The notes below the pieces were generated by a model that saw only the letters and a program-made list of their open reading frames with translations, did not search any database and had not been told where the DNA came from. Both the position numbers and the translations under genes were made by a program. A stretch of DNA of 64,000 nt from Nonomuraea solani (GTDB lineage Bacteria > Actinomycetota > Actinomycetes > Streptosporangiales > Streptosporangiaceae), in the NCBI RefSeq assembly GCF_900108335.1, contig NZ_FNVT01000007.1, positions 62,001 to 126,000 on the forward strand, in the 5' to 3' direction. Positions 32,904 through 41,587 of this stretch are shown here, one piece after another. Within the stretch, counting starts at the first letter, position 1; each line of letters opens with the position of its first letter.

Positions 32904-33995
32904 ATGGATCCCGTCAGCGCGGCGCGCGCCTTCATCGAAGAGATGTTCCCCGGCGCTCTTTACGCCTTCGTCGGCGGCAGCGTGCTCACCGAGCGCCGCA
33001 CCGGCACCTCCGATCTCGACGTCGTGGTGGTGCTCGACGGGCTGGCGCGCCCCTATCGCGAGACGCTGCGCTGGCGCGAGTGGCCGGTGGAGCTGTTCGC
33101 GCACAGCGAGACCAGCCTGGCCGCCTACATCGGCAAGGGCTTCGACGAGCGGCGGCCGATCCTGGCGCGCATCTGCGCCGAGGGCGCGGTGCTGGCCGAC
33201 AGGACGGGCGGCCGGGCCAGCGACCTGCAGAGCGCGCTGGCCGAGCGCCTGTCGGCCGGGCCCTCGGGGCTGACGACCGGCCAGGCGGAGCGGGCCCGAT
33301 ACGTGCTGTCCGACCTGCTCGACGACCTGGCGGGGACGACGGATCCGGGTGAGCGGGCGTTCATCGGCTGGGAGATCGTGCAGGCCACCGCCAGGACCGC
33401 GCTGGGCATGGGGCGCTGGTGGCAGGGGAACGGCAAGTGGCTGCTGCGCGAGCTGCGCACCCTCGATGCGGAGCTGGCGGATGAGCTGCTCGCGGCCCGC
33501 GACGACCCCGCGAAGCTGACCGCCGTGGCCACGACCGTGCTCGAACGGGCCGGAGGACGCCTGTGGGAGGGCTATCGCACCCAAGGGGACCCCTTCCACC
33601 GGCCCCTGCGTCACATCGCCTCAGGAGAGCTCTCCGGCGATACGGCGCAGAGCCCCGGCATGCGGCGGCTGGCCGCCGTCAGCGGCGCCTCGGCCGGCTC
33701 GGCGCGGCTGTGGATGGGGCAGACGCACGTCGCGCCCGCCAGCCGCTCCTCGGACCACCACCACGGCGCCTCGGAGACGGCCATCTACGTCGTCAGCGGC
33801 CACCCGTCGTTCGTGTTCCTGGAGGACGGCCAGGAGGTGCGCCTGGACGCCAAGGCCGGCGACTACATCTTCGTGCCGCCCTACGTGCCGCACCGCGAAG
33901 AGAACCCCGACCCCTCCGAGGAGGCGGTCGTGGTGATCGCGCGCAGCACGCAGGAGGCGATCGTCGTCAACCTGCCCGACCTGCGCCAGCGCTGA
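32904..33995 (+). CDS. Nucleotidyltransferase-cupin fusion protein
   Basis: A 363-residue protein joining two domains. Residues 1-228 look like a Pol-beta-type nucleotidyltransferase: AFVGGSVLTERRTGTSDLDVVVVL holds GGS (24-26) and DxD (37-39), followed by a helical region. Residues about 235-363 form a complete cupin: GMRRLAAVSG, LWMGQTHVAP, SSDHHHGASETAIYVVSG (metal histidines near 283-286), GDYIFVPPYVPHREENP. Elsewhere this cupin is commonly a separate small gene beginning near MRH..; here the matching codon is CTG (33606-33608), and no stop or start lies between the parts. Substrates are unknown. The gene ends 17 bp from rel on the opposite strand. Confidence 0.85.
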   Translation: MDPVSAARAFIEEMFPGALYAFVGGSVLTERRTGTSDLDVVVVLDGLARPYRETLRWREWPVELFAHSETSLAAYIGKGFDERRPILARICAEGAVLADRTGGRASDLQSALAERLSAGPSGLTTGQAERARYVLSDLLDDLAGTTDPGERAFIGWEIVQATARTALGMGRWWQGNGKWLLRELRTLDAELADELLAARDDPAKLTAVATTVLERAGGRLWEGYRTQGDPFHRPLRHIASGELSGDTAQSPGMRRLAAVSGASAGSARLWMGQTHVAPASRSSDHHHGASETAIYVVSGHPSFVFLEDGQEVRLDAKAGDYIFVPPYVPHREENPDPSEEAVVVIARSTQEAIVVNLPDLRQR

Positions 33996-34011
33996 GCTTC
34001 CCGCCGGGGGC

Positions 34012-36303
34012 TCAGCCGCCGGCGCCGCTCACCCGGTAGACGTCGAAGACGCCCTGGATGTTGCGTACGGCCTTCAGCACGTGACCCAGGTGCTTGGGGT
34101 CGCCCATCTCGAAGGTGAACTTGCTGATCGCCACCCGGTCGCGGGAGGTCGTCACGGAGGCGCTCAGGATGTTGACGTGCTGGTCGGACAGCGTGCGGGT
34201 GACGTCGGACAGCAGGCGCGGCCGGTCGAGCGCCTCCACCTGGATGGCCACCAGGAACACGCTGTCGTCGCTGGGCGACCAGCTCACCTCGACCAGGCGG
34301 TCCGGCTGCGACTTGAGCGCCTGCACGTTGGTGCAGTCGCCCCGGTGCACCGACACGCCGTGGCCCCGGGTGACGAAGCCGACGATGTCGTCGCCGGGCA
34401 CCGGGGTGCAGCACTTCGACAGGCGTACCCACACGTCGGCGTCGCCCGCCACCACCACGCCCGCGCCGCCACCGCCACGGGGGCGGCCGCGCAGCCGGGT
34501 CGGCAGCGAGGTCTCGGCGATGTCCTCCTCGGCGCTGTCGACGCCGCCGATCGAGCTCACCAGCTTCTGCACGACGGTCTGGGCCGCGATGTGGCCCTCG
34601 CCCACGGCCGCGTAGAGCGCGGACACGTCGGGGTAGCGCAGGTCGCGGGCCAGCGCCAGCAGCGCCTCGCCGGACATCAGCCGCTGCAGCGGCAGGCCCT
34701 GCTTGCGCATGGCCCGCCCGATGGCCTCCTTGCCCGCCTCGATCGCGGTCTCGCGGCGCTCCTTGGAGAACCACTGCCGGATCTTGTTGCGGGCGCGGCC
34801 GGACTTGACGAACTTCAGCCAGTCGCGCGACGGCCCGGCGTCCGGCGACTTGGAGGTGAAGATCTCGACCGTGTCGCCGTTGCCGAGCCGCGACTCCAGC
34901 GGCACCAGCCGCCCGTTGACCCGCGCGCCGATGCAGCGGTGGCCCACCTCGGTGTGCACGGCGTAGGCGAAGTCGACCGGCGTGGCCCCCTCGGGCAGGG
35001 CGATGACCGAGCCCTTCGGGGTGAACACGTAGACCTCGGAGACCGACAGGTCGAAGCGCAGCGACTCCAGGAACTCGCCCGGGTCGGAGGTCTCCTTCTG
35101 CCAGTCGAGGAGCTGGCGCAGCCAGGCCATGTCGCTGCCCGGCTTGACCTTGCCGGTGGGGCCGGGGGCGCCGACCTCCTCTTTGTACTTCCAGTGCGCG
35201 GCCACGCCGTATTCGGCCCTGTGATGCATCGCGTGGGTGCGGATCTGCAGCTCCACCGGCTTGCCCTCGGGACCGATCACCGTCGTGTGCAGCGATTGGT
35301 ACATGTTGAACTTGGGCATCGCGATGTAGTCCTTGAACCGCCCCGGCACCGGGTTCCACCGGGCGTGGATGGTGCCGAGCGCCGCGTAGCAGTCGCGCAC
35401 GCTGTCGACCAGCACGCGGATGCCCACCAGGTCGTAGATGTCGTCGAACGCCACATCGCGGGCGATCATCTTCTGGTAGACCGAGTAGTAGTGCTTCGGC
35501 CGGCCCTTGACCACCGCGCGGATCTTCGCCTCACGCAGGTCGCCGGAGACCTTCTCGATGACCTCCTGCAGGAACAAGTCCCTGCGCGGCGCCCGCTCCG
35601 ACACCATGCGCGCGATCTCGTCGTAGCGCTTGGGGTAGAGCATCGCGAAGGCGAGGTCCTCGAGCTCCCACTTGATCGTGTTCATGCCCAGGCGGTGGGC
35701 CAGCGGGGCGAAGATCTCCAGCGTCTCGCGCGACTTCTGGTGGCGCTTGTGCTCCGGCAGGTAGCGCATGGTGCGCATGTTGTGCAGCCGGTCGGCCAGC
35801 TTGATGATCAGCACCCGGATGTCGCGCGACATCGCGACGACCATCTTGCGCACCGTCTCGGCCTGCGCGGCGTCGCCGAACTTGACCTTGTCGAGCTTGG
35901 TGACGCCGTCGACCAGCGACGCGATCGTGTCGCCGAAGTCGCCGCGCAGCTCGTCGAGGCTGTAGGCGGTGTCCTCGACGGTGTCGTGCAGCAGCGCCGC
36001 GCACAGCGTCTCGTCGTCGGTGCCGAGCTCGGCCAGGATCGTCGCCACGGCCAGCGGATGGGTGATGTACGGGTCGCCGGACTTCCGCTTCTGGTCGCGG
36101 TGGTGATAGGCGGCGACGTCGTAGGCGCGCTCGATCACGCGCAGGTCGGCCTTGGGATGGGTGGCGCGGACCGTGCGGAACAACGGCTCCAGCACCGGAT
36201 TCATGGCCCCACCCCCAAACCGCCTTCGGCGCACCGACGGCACGCCGGACGTCTCGGCGTTGCCAGAGTCGGTCACGTCGGGCACGACCACATCACGGGG
36301 CAC
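34012..36303 (-). CDS. rel: Bifunctional (p)ppGpp synthetase/hydrolase Rel
   Basis: Makes and degrades (p)ppGpp in the stringent response. The 763-residue protein has an HD hydrolase domain (HRDQKRKSGDPYITHPLAVA, LLHDTVEDT, KLADRLHNMRTM), a synthetase domain (KGRPKHYYSVYQKM, DLVGIRVLVDSVRDCY, YQSLHTTVIGP), a TGS domain (VYVFTPKGSVIALPEGATPVDFAYAVHTEVGHR) and a C-terminal ACT domain. The HD residues for hydrolysis are intact, so it is bifunctional. GTG 36303 has GAGGAG five bases upstream. It follows apt on the minus strand, as in most actinobacteria. Confidence 0.97.
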   Translation of the reverse strand: MPRDVVVPDVTDSGNAETSGVPSVRRRRFGGGAMNPVLEPLFRTVRATHPKADLRVIERAYDVAAYHHRDQKRKSGDPYITHPLAVATILAELGTDDETLCAALLHDTVEDTAYSLDELRGDFGDTIASLVDGVTKLDKVKFGDAAQAETVRKMVVAMSRDIRVLIIKLADRLHNMRTMRYLPEHKRHQKSRETLEIFAPLAHRLGMNTIKWELEDLAFAMLYPKRYDEIARMVSERAPRRDLFLQEVIEKVSGDLREAKIRAVVKGRPKHYYSVYQKMIARDVAFDDIYDLVGIRVLVDSVRDCYAALGTIHARWNPVPGRFKDYIAMPKFNMYQSLHTTVIGPEGKPVELQIRTHAMHHRAEYGVAAHWKYKEEVGAPGPTGKVKPGSDMAWLRQLLDWQKETSDPGEFLESLRFDLSVSEVYVFTPKGSVIALPEGATPVDFAYAVHTEVGHRCIGARVNGRLVPLESRLGNGDTVEIFTSKSPDAGPSRDWLKFVKSGRARNKIRQWFSKERRETAIEAGKEAIGRAMRKQGLPLQRLMSGEALLALARDLRYPDVSALYAAVGEGHIAAQTVVQKLVSSIGGVDSAEEDIAETSLPTRLRGRPRGGGGAGVVVAGDADVWVRLSKCCTPVPGDDIVGFVTRGHGVSVHRGDCTNVQALKSQPDRLVEVSWSPSDDSVFLVAIQVEALDRPRLLSDVTRTLSDQHVNILSASVTTSRDRVAISKFTFEMGDPKHLGHVLKAVRNIQGVFDVYRVSGAGG

Positions 36304-36393
36304 ACAGACTCCTCACGCAATGGCTCCTCACGTTTCGAGTCCAGATCCCCCAGTGTATCCAGGCGGCGAACCTGGGCCGCCGCGGGCCGGGGC

Positions 36394-36912
36394 TCAGACG
36401 ATCAGCAGGGAGTGCACGTCCACCCCCGTCAGGCGCTCTCGTCCCTTGAGAAAGGCCAGCTCCATCAGCACGGCGATGCCGACGACCTCGGCTCCGGCCC
36501 TTTGCACCAGCTCCACGGCCGCCTTCGCGGTGCCTCCCGTGGCCAGCACGTCGTCGACGACGAGAACCCGGTCGCCGGGCGTGAAGGCGTCACGGTGGAC
36601 CTCGATGGTCGCGGAGCCGTACTCCAGATCGTAGGACTCTTCCAGGGTCGCGGCGGGCAATTTCCCCTTCTTTCGTACGGGAACGAACCCCGCCGCCGCC
36701 CGATACGCCACCGGCGCGGCCAGAATGAACCCCCGCGCCTCGATCCCCACGATCTTGTCCACCTGGTGAAGCCCGGCCAGTTCGTCCACCACGGCCGCCA
36801 TCGCGACCGGGTCCGCCAGGAGCGGGGTGATGTCCTTGAACATGACGCCCGGCTTGGGGTAGTCGGGCACGTCTCTGATCCGATCCAGGATGATCGCGCT
36901 CAGCTCACTCAT
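36394..36912 (-). CDS. apt: Adenine phosphoribosyltransferase
   Basis: Salvages adenine to AMP using PRPP. The 172-residue enzyme shows DVPDYPKPGVMFKDITPLL, IEARGFILAAPVAYR and the PRPP-binding loop RVLVVDDVLATGGTAKA (near 125-141). GAGG lies seven bases before the ATG. It sits between secF and rel; this order secDF-apt-rel is common in actinobacteria. A functional link to rel is often proposed because both handle purine nucleotides, but this is inference. A terminator-like stem lies between secF and apt. Confidence 0.97.
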   Translation of the reverse strand: MSELSAIILDRIRDVPDYPKPGVMFKDITPLLADPVAMAAVVDELAGLHQVDKIVGIEARGFILAAPVAYRAAAGFVPVRKKGKLPAATLEESYDLEYGSATIEVHRDAFTPGDRVLVVDDVLATGGTAKAAVELVQRAGAEVVGIAVLMELAFLKGRERLTGVDVHSLLIV

Positions 36913-36987
36913 GGCGTTTCCTCGCCTCTCTCAACCGGCCGTATGCCGGGCTCCATGATGGTGCATTTCCGGCCGCACCCGGACACG

Positions 36988-37024
36988 ACGACGCCCTCAC
37001 CCCGGTGCAGGGCGAGGGCGTCGT
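36988..37024 (-). terminator. Terminator hairpin after secF
   Basis: A perfect 11-bp stem ACGACGCCCTC / GAGGGCGTCGT with a 15-base loop directly follows the secF stop codon. No U-tract is present. Confidence 0.65.
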
Positions 37025-37040
37025 ACGGATGCCGTCGCGG

Positions 37041-38033
37041 CTACCCCTTGGCTACGGCCGCGCTTTTGGAGCCCTTGGCTCCCTTGCCACCTCCCGTGGA
37101 GGCGAGCCTCCTGGCGATGGCCTGGTATTTCGGCTCGCGCTCCTTCAGCGTCACCAGCAGCGGCGTGGCCACGCACAGCGACGAGTAGGTGCCGACGATC
37201 ATGCCGACGAACAACGCCAGCGACAGGTCCTTCAGCGTGCCCGCGCCGAGCAGCGTGGTGCCGATGAACAGGATCGCCGCCACCGGCAGGATCGCGACCA
37301 GCGAGGTGTTCAGCGACCGGATCAGCGTGTGGTTGAGGGCGTTGTTGGCCGCCATCGAGTAGGTCTGCTTCGACCCGTGCCCGAGCTTGGCCGTGACCTC
37401 CTTGATCATGTCGAACACCACGACCGCGTCGTAGAGCGAGTAACCGAGGATGGTCAGGAAGCCCAGCAGCGTCGCCGGCGTGACCTCGAAGCCCGACCAG
37501 GCGTAGATGCCGGCCGTGATGACGAGGTCGTGGATGAGCGCGACGATGGCCGCCAGGGCCATCTTCGGCTCGAACGCCATCGACAGGTACAAGATGATCG
37601 CCAGCATGAACACGCCCAGGCCTATCCAGGCCTTCTGGGACACCTCACCGCCCCAGGACGCGCCGATCGACTGGATGTCGACCTGGTTGGTGGGCACGTT
37701 GAAGTCCTTGGAGACGGCGGTCTGCACCTGGTTCATGGTGCTTTCCGACAGCGTCTCGGTGGTCACCCGCCAGCGGTCACCGGCCGTCTGCACGATCGGC
37801 TGGTGCACGCCCTGCTCCTGGAACACCTCGCGTACCTGCTCGATGTTCGCGGTCTGGGCCTTGAAGGAGAACACCGACCCGCCCCTGAACTCCACGCCCA
37901 GGTTGAGGCCGTTGATCAGCAGTCCGGCGAGGGAGATGATCAGCAGGAAGCCCGACAGGCTGTACCAGAGCTTCCACTGGCCGACGAAGTCGACATCGAT
38001 CTCGCCGCGATAGAGGCGACGCCCCAGTCCCAT
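37041..38033 (-). CDS. secF: Protein translocase subunit SecF
   Basis: Membrane subunit of SecDF, which uses the proton gradient to complete export of proteins via SecYEG. The 330-residue protein has six membrane helices and the usual first periplasmic domain. VEFRGGSVFSF (GG motif), LIHDLVITAGIYAW, TLLGFLTILGYSLYDAVVVFDMI and NTSLVAILPVAAILFIG are characteristic. GGAGG lies six bases before the ATG, inside the secD stop region, so the genes are coupled. A basic C-terminus (GGKGAKGSKSAAVAKG) extends past the last helix. A terminator follows. Confidence 0.97.
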   Translation of the reverse strand: MGLGRRLYRGEIDVDFVGQWKLWYSLSGFLLIISLAGLLINGLNLGVEFRGGSVFSFKAQTANIEQVREVFQEQGVHQPIVQTAGDRWRVTTETLSESTMNQVQTAVSKDFNVPTNQVDIQSIGASWGGEVSQKAWIGLGVFMLAIILYLSMAFEPKMALAAIVALIHDLVITAGIYAWSGFEVTPATLLGFLTILGYSLYDAVVVFDMIKEVTAKLGHGSKQTYSMAANNALNHTLIRSLNTSLVAILPVAAILFIGTTLLGAGTLKDLSLALFVGMIVGTYSSLCVATPLLVTLKEREPKYQAIARRLASTGGGKGAKGSKSAAVAKG

Positions 38034-38034
38034 C

Positions 38035-39909
38035 TCAGGCCTCCTGCGGAGTGGTCGTGCGGCCGGTCGTGACCTCGCTCATGCGCTCGGCGTCGAGACC
38101 CGACAGCGGGTGTCCCTTGGCGAAGAACTTCACCCTCGCCAGCAGGGCGATGAACGGCTTGGTGAACAGGAACACCACCACGATGTCGATCAGCGTGGTC
38201 AGGCCCATCGCGAACGCGAACCCGGCCACACCGCCCACCGCCAGGAAGTACAGCACGATCGCGGCGATGAACATGACGGCGTCGGCGATCAGGATCGTGC
38301 GCCGGGCACGGACCCAGGCCACCTCGACGGCCGCGCGAAGCGTCCGCCGTCCTTCCTTCATCTCATCACGGATGCGTTCGAAGTACACGATGAAGGAGTC
38401 GGCGGTGATGCCGATCGAGACCACCAAACCGATGATGTGCGGCAGCGAGAGCCGGAAGTTGGCGTTGTGCCCGAGCACCACCACGGCCGTGTACGTGATC
38501 AGCGTGGCCACCACGAGGCTCAGCACCGCCACGATGCCCAGGCCCCGGTAGTAGAGCAGACAGTAGACGACCACCAGCGCCAGGCCGATGAGGCCCGCGA
38601 TCAGGCCGCCCTGGAGCTGGTCCTGGCCCAGGGTCGAGGAGACCGTGTCGATCGAGCTGCGGTTGAACTTCAGCGGCAGCGCGCCGTACTTGAGCTGGTC
38701 GGCCAGGTTGGTGGAGCTGGCCTGGTCGAAGCCGCCCGTGATCTCGGCACGACCGCCGGGGATCGGGCTGATGATGTTGGGCGCGGTGATGACGACGCCG
38801 TCGAGCACGACCGCGACCTTGTTGCGCGGCTCCTGCGAGTTGTACGCGGTGGTGGTGAGCTTGCTCCACTCGCCCGCGCCCTTGCTCTTGAAATCGAGCT
38901 GCACGACCCACTCGGTGGTGCCCTGCTGGACGCCCGCCGAGGCCGTGTCGATGTCGGTGCCGACGACCTTGGCGACGTCGAGGACGTACTTGTAGCTGCC
39001 GTCGGTCTCACAGCCGGCGTACTGCTTGTTCGGGTCGTCCTGGACGCCCTGGCCGCGGTTGGCCGGGTCGGCGCAGTTGAGCTTCTGGAACTGGGCCAGC
39101 ACCGCGGGGTCGATGCCCTCGGTGTTGATGCCGGCCATCGGGTCCTGCTGCTGCGGCGGCGTGCTGGCCTGGCCGGTCGGGCTCGCCGACGGGGAGGCCT
39201 TGTTCTTCTTGGTGTCCTGCTGAGTCGCGGACGGCTGAGCCGACGGCTCGGCGTTCTTGGCGCCGGTCTGGTCGGTCTTCGCCCCGGTCTGGCCGGTCTG
39301 GTCGGTCTTGGCGCCGGTGCTCTGCTCGGCGGCCGGAGCGGCCGGGCTCGGCGCGGTCAGCGCGGAGGACAGCGCCTTGCCCGTGGGCGAGGGGGTGGCC
39401 TTCGGCGCGCCGGCCGACTCCGAGGTCGACGGCTTGGCCGAGCTCGACGGCTTGGCCGACTGGCTCGGGGCGGCCGAAGGAGACCCGCTGGGCGTCGGCG
39501 CGTTGGTGGCCAACTCCTGCGGGACCTCCGTGGCCGCCATCGCGAGGACCTGGCGGAAGCGCAGCTCCGCGGTGGTCGCGACCAGCTTCACGGCCTCGCT
39601 CTGTCCGACGCCCGGAATGGAGATGATGATGTTGTCGCCCGACTTGGCGACCTCCGCGTCGGAGATTCCGGTGCCGTTGACCCGATCGCGGATGATGTTG
39701 ACCGCGCGGTCAAGGATCTCCTCCGGAGGAGCCGCGTTGTTCTGAGTCACGGGAGACAGAGTCACCGTCGTGCCGCCGGCGAGGTCGAGTCCCAGCTTGG
39801 GCGTGAACGCCTTCTGCAGGAACATCGTCCCGAGCAGGGCGAGGATGAGCGCCAGAAGCACGAGGAGCGTACGCCCCGGTCGGCTGTGGCTGCTGGTCGA
39901 TCGGGCCAC
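38035..39909 (-). CDS. secD: Protein translocase subunit SecD with a long low-complexity insertion
   Basis: Partner of SecF in protein export. The 624-residue protein has the N-terminal helix, a P1 domain (KLGLDLAGGTTVTLSPVTQ, RVNGTGISDAEVAKSGDNIIISIPG), and the C-terminal membrane region with ITADSFIVYFERIRDEMKEG, ADAVMFIAAIVLYFLA and GLTTLIDIVVVFLFTKP. Between about residues 135 and 260 is an Ala/Ser/Pro/Thr/Gln-rich extracellular stretch, including a GAKTDQTG-type repeat. Streptomyces-type SecD also has an insertion here (recalled), but this one is long. It overlaps nothing and follows yajC by 45 bp. Export role is certain; insertion role is unknown. Confidence 0.96.
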   Translation of the reverse strand: MARSTSSHSRPGRTLLVLLALILALLGTMFLQKAFTPKLGLDLAGGTTVTLSPVTQNNAAPPEEILDRAVNIIRDRVNGTGISDAEVAKSGDNIIISIPGVGQSEAVKLVATTAELRFRQVLAMAATEVPQELATNAPTPSGSPSAAPSQSAKPSSSAKPSTSESAGAPKATPSPTGKALSSALTAPSPAAPAAEQSTGAKTDQTGQTGAKTDQTGAKNAEPSAQPSATQQDTKKNKASPSASPTGQASTPPQQQDPMAGINTEGIDPAVLAQFQKLNCADPANRGQGVQDDPNKQYAGCETDGSYKYVLDVAKVVGTDIDTASAGVQQGTTEWVVQLDFKSKGAGEWSKLTTTAYNSQEPRNKVAVVLDGVVITAPNIISPIPGGRAEITGGFDQASSTNLADQLKYGALPLKFNRSSIDTVSSTLGQDQLQGGLIAGLIGLALVVVYCLLYYRGLGIVAVLSLVVATLITYTAVVVLGHNANFRLSLPHIIGLVVSIGITADSFIVYFERIRDEMKEGRRTLRAAVEVAWVRARRTILIADAVMFIAAIVLYFLAVGGVAGFAFAMGLTTLIDIVVVFLFTKPFIALLARVKFFAKGHPLSGLDAERMSEVTTGRTTTPQEA

Positions 39910-39954
39910 TGGTCGTCAGTTCTTTCGGATAGGGGTGTTTGTCGCAGAGCTTAG

Positions 39955-40344
39955 TCAGGACTGCTTGGTACTGGAGTCCTGGTCGCCGTTACGCTCCACG
40001 GTGGCCTCGGACTCCTTCTTGCCCTCCTCGCCGAGTTCGGCCTCGTCATCGGCCGGCTCCGCGTCCGCTGGGGCGTCACCGGGGGTGACGACGCGGCCGA
40101 TGGCGGCCTTCACCCAACGGGTCTCGATCCCGGGCGCGACCTCGAGGATCACATCCTCATTGTCCACCGCGACGACGGTGCCGAAAAGTCCGGTCGTCGT
40201 CATGACCCGCGCGCCGGGGCCCAGGGAGTTCTGCATCTTGATCGCCTCTTGCTGGCGCTTGCGCTGGGGGCGGATCAGCAGGAAGTAGAACACCACCACC
40301 AGAAGAATCAGCGGCAGGATGCTTCCGAGTTGTCCCATGTCCAT
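39955..40344 (-). CDS. yajC: Preprotein translocase accessory protein YajC
   Basis: Small membrane protein associated with SecDF. The 129-residue sequence has one helix (LGSILPLILLVVVFYFLLIRP) followed by QRKRQQEAIKMQNSLGPGARVMTTTGLFGTV, the family core, and an acidic tail of about 35 residues. The ATG at 40344 was chosen because GGAAGG lies nine bases upstream; an ATG two codons later is an alternative. It is the first gene of yajC-secD-secF. The upstream region (to ruvB) contains a plausible promoter and a palindrome. Confidence 0.95.
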   Translation of the reverse strand: MDMGQLGSILPLILLVVVFYFLLIRPQRKRQQEAIKMQNSLGPGARVMTTTGLFGTVVAVDNEDVILEVAPGIETRWVKAAIGRVVTPGDAPADAEPADDEAELGEEGKKESEATVERNGDQDSSTKQS

Positions 40345-40463
40345 AAGGGGCGACCTTCCATTGTCGTACAAGAAGTTGACACCGGCCTCGCGCCGGAAAT
40401 TCCGTGCGTGGCTTGGGGCCGCGCCGCTCAGCCCGTCAGCCTACACAGCCAGCCAAGCCACGG

Positions 40464-40493
40464 AGTGTAGGCGCTTGTTGCGAAACGCGGCAA
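40464..40493 (-). promoter_or_regulatory. Candidate promoter for yajC-secDF
   Basis: On the minus strand TTGCCG, 18 bases, TACACT gives a reasonable -35/-10 pair about 120 bp before yajC. An inverted repeat GCCTACAC / GTGTAGGC spans the -10 and nearby sequence, which may be regulatory. Not verified. Confidence 0.35.
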
Positions 40494-40533
40494 CGAGGCA
40501 GCGTTTCGGCGCGCGGGGAAGTTCCCAATTTGA

Positions 40534-40549
40534 AACGGTTGCAACCGTT
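40534..40549. promoter_or_regulatory. 16-bp perfect palindrome after ruvB
   Basis: AACGGTTGCAACCGTT lies 6 bp after the ruvB stop. It could be a weak ruvB terminator or an operator in the yajC upstream region; its position fits both. Confidence 0.45.
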
Positions 40550-40555
40550 CTGTAA

Positions 40556-41587
40556 TCAGTCGAAAAGTGCCGCTCCGAACGCATCGGGTGGCGGTGTCAT
40601 ACCGAGATGGGTCCAGGCCGCGGCGGTCGCGACCCGGCCGCGCGGAGTCCTGGCCAGCAGACCTTGGCGTACGAGGAACGGCTCGGCCACCACCTCGACC
40701 GTCTCCGGCTCCTCCCCCACGGCCACGGCGAGCGTCGACAGGCCGACGGGGCCGCCGCCGAACTTCTTCAGCAGCACGCCGAGCACCGCCCGGTCGAGCC
40801 GGTCGAGCCCTTCTGCGTCGACTTCGTAAAGGTTCAGTGCCGCGGAGGCGATGTCGCGGTCGATCAGCCCGTCGGCCCGCACGTCGGCGAAGTCGCGTAC
40901 GCGCCGCAGCAGCCGGTTGGCGATGCGCGGCGTGCCACGGGAGCGCCGGGCGATCTCGTGGGCGCCCTCGATGGGCAGCTTGACGCCGAGCAGCTTGGCG
41001 GAGCGGTAGAGCACCTGCTCCAGCTCGCCGACCTCGTAGAAGTCCATGTGGGCGGTGAACCCGAACCGGTCGCGCAGCGGGGCGGGCAGCAGCCCGGCGC
41101 GGGTGGTGGCGCCGACCAGCGTGAAGGGCGAGACCTCAAGGGGGATGGCGGTGGCGCCCGGGCCCTTGCCGACGATGATGTCGACCCGGAAGTCCTCCAT
41201 GGCGAGGTAGAGCATCTCCTCGGCGGGCCTGGCCATCCGGTGGATCTCGTCGATGAACAGCACCTCGCCCTCGGTGAGCGTCGACAGGATGGCGGCGAGG
41301 TCACCCGCGCGCTCCAGGGCGGGCCCTGAGGTGATCCTGAGGGGCGCGTTGAGCTCCGCCGCGACGATCATGGCCAGGGTCGTCTTTCCGAGCCCTGGAG
41401 AGCCGCTCATGAGCACGTGGTCGGGCGGCCGCCGCCGTCGCAGGGCGCTCTCCAGGACGAGGGAGAGCTGTTCGCGCACGCGGGCCTGGCCGATGAACTC
41501 GCCCAGGCGCTTGGGCCGGAGCGCCGCCTCGATCTGCAGCTCGTCGCCCTCGGCCTCGGACGAGAGAATCTCCCTCTCAAACCCCAC
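40556..41587 (-). CDS. ruvB: Holliday junction branch-migration ATPase RuvB
   Basis: Hexameric AAA+ motor that drives branch migration with RuvA. The 343-residue protein shows Walker A SGSPGLGKTTLAMI, Walker B LFIDEIHRMARPAEEMLY, the RuvB signature LVGATTRAGLLPAPLRDRFGF, and a winged-helix C-terminus (EPFLVRQGLLARTPRGRVAT). GTG 41587 has GGGAGG ten bases upstream. Its start overlaps the small ORF between ruvA and ruvB by eleven bases. The ruvC-ruvA-ruvB order is normal. Confidence 0.97.
   Translation of the reverse strand: MGFEREILSSEAEGDELQIEAALRPKRLGEFIGQARVREQLSLVLESALRRRRPPDHVLMSGSPGLGKTTLAMIVAAELNAPLRITSGPALERAGDLAAILSTLTEGEVLFIDEIHRMARPAEEMLYLAMEDFRVDIIVGKGPGATAIPLEVSPFTLVGATTRAGLLPAPLRDRFGFTAHMDFYEVGELEQVLYRSAKLLGVKLPIEGAHEIARRSRGTPRIANRLLRRVRDFADVRADGLIDRDIASAALNLYEVDAEGLDRLDRAVLGVLLKKFGGGPVGLSTLAVAVGEEPETVEVVAEPFLVRQGLLARTPRGRVATAAAWTHLGMTPPPDAFGAALFD

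Noticed and set aside
34081..37188. Open frame of over 1000 codons antisense to rel and apt
   Set aside because: Composition-driven; rel and apt are clearly real.
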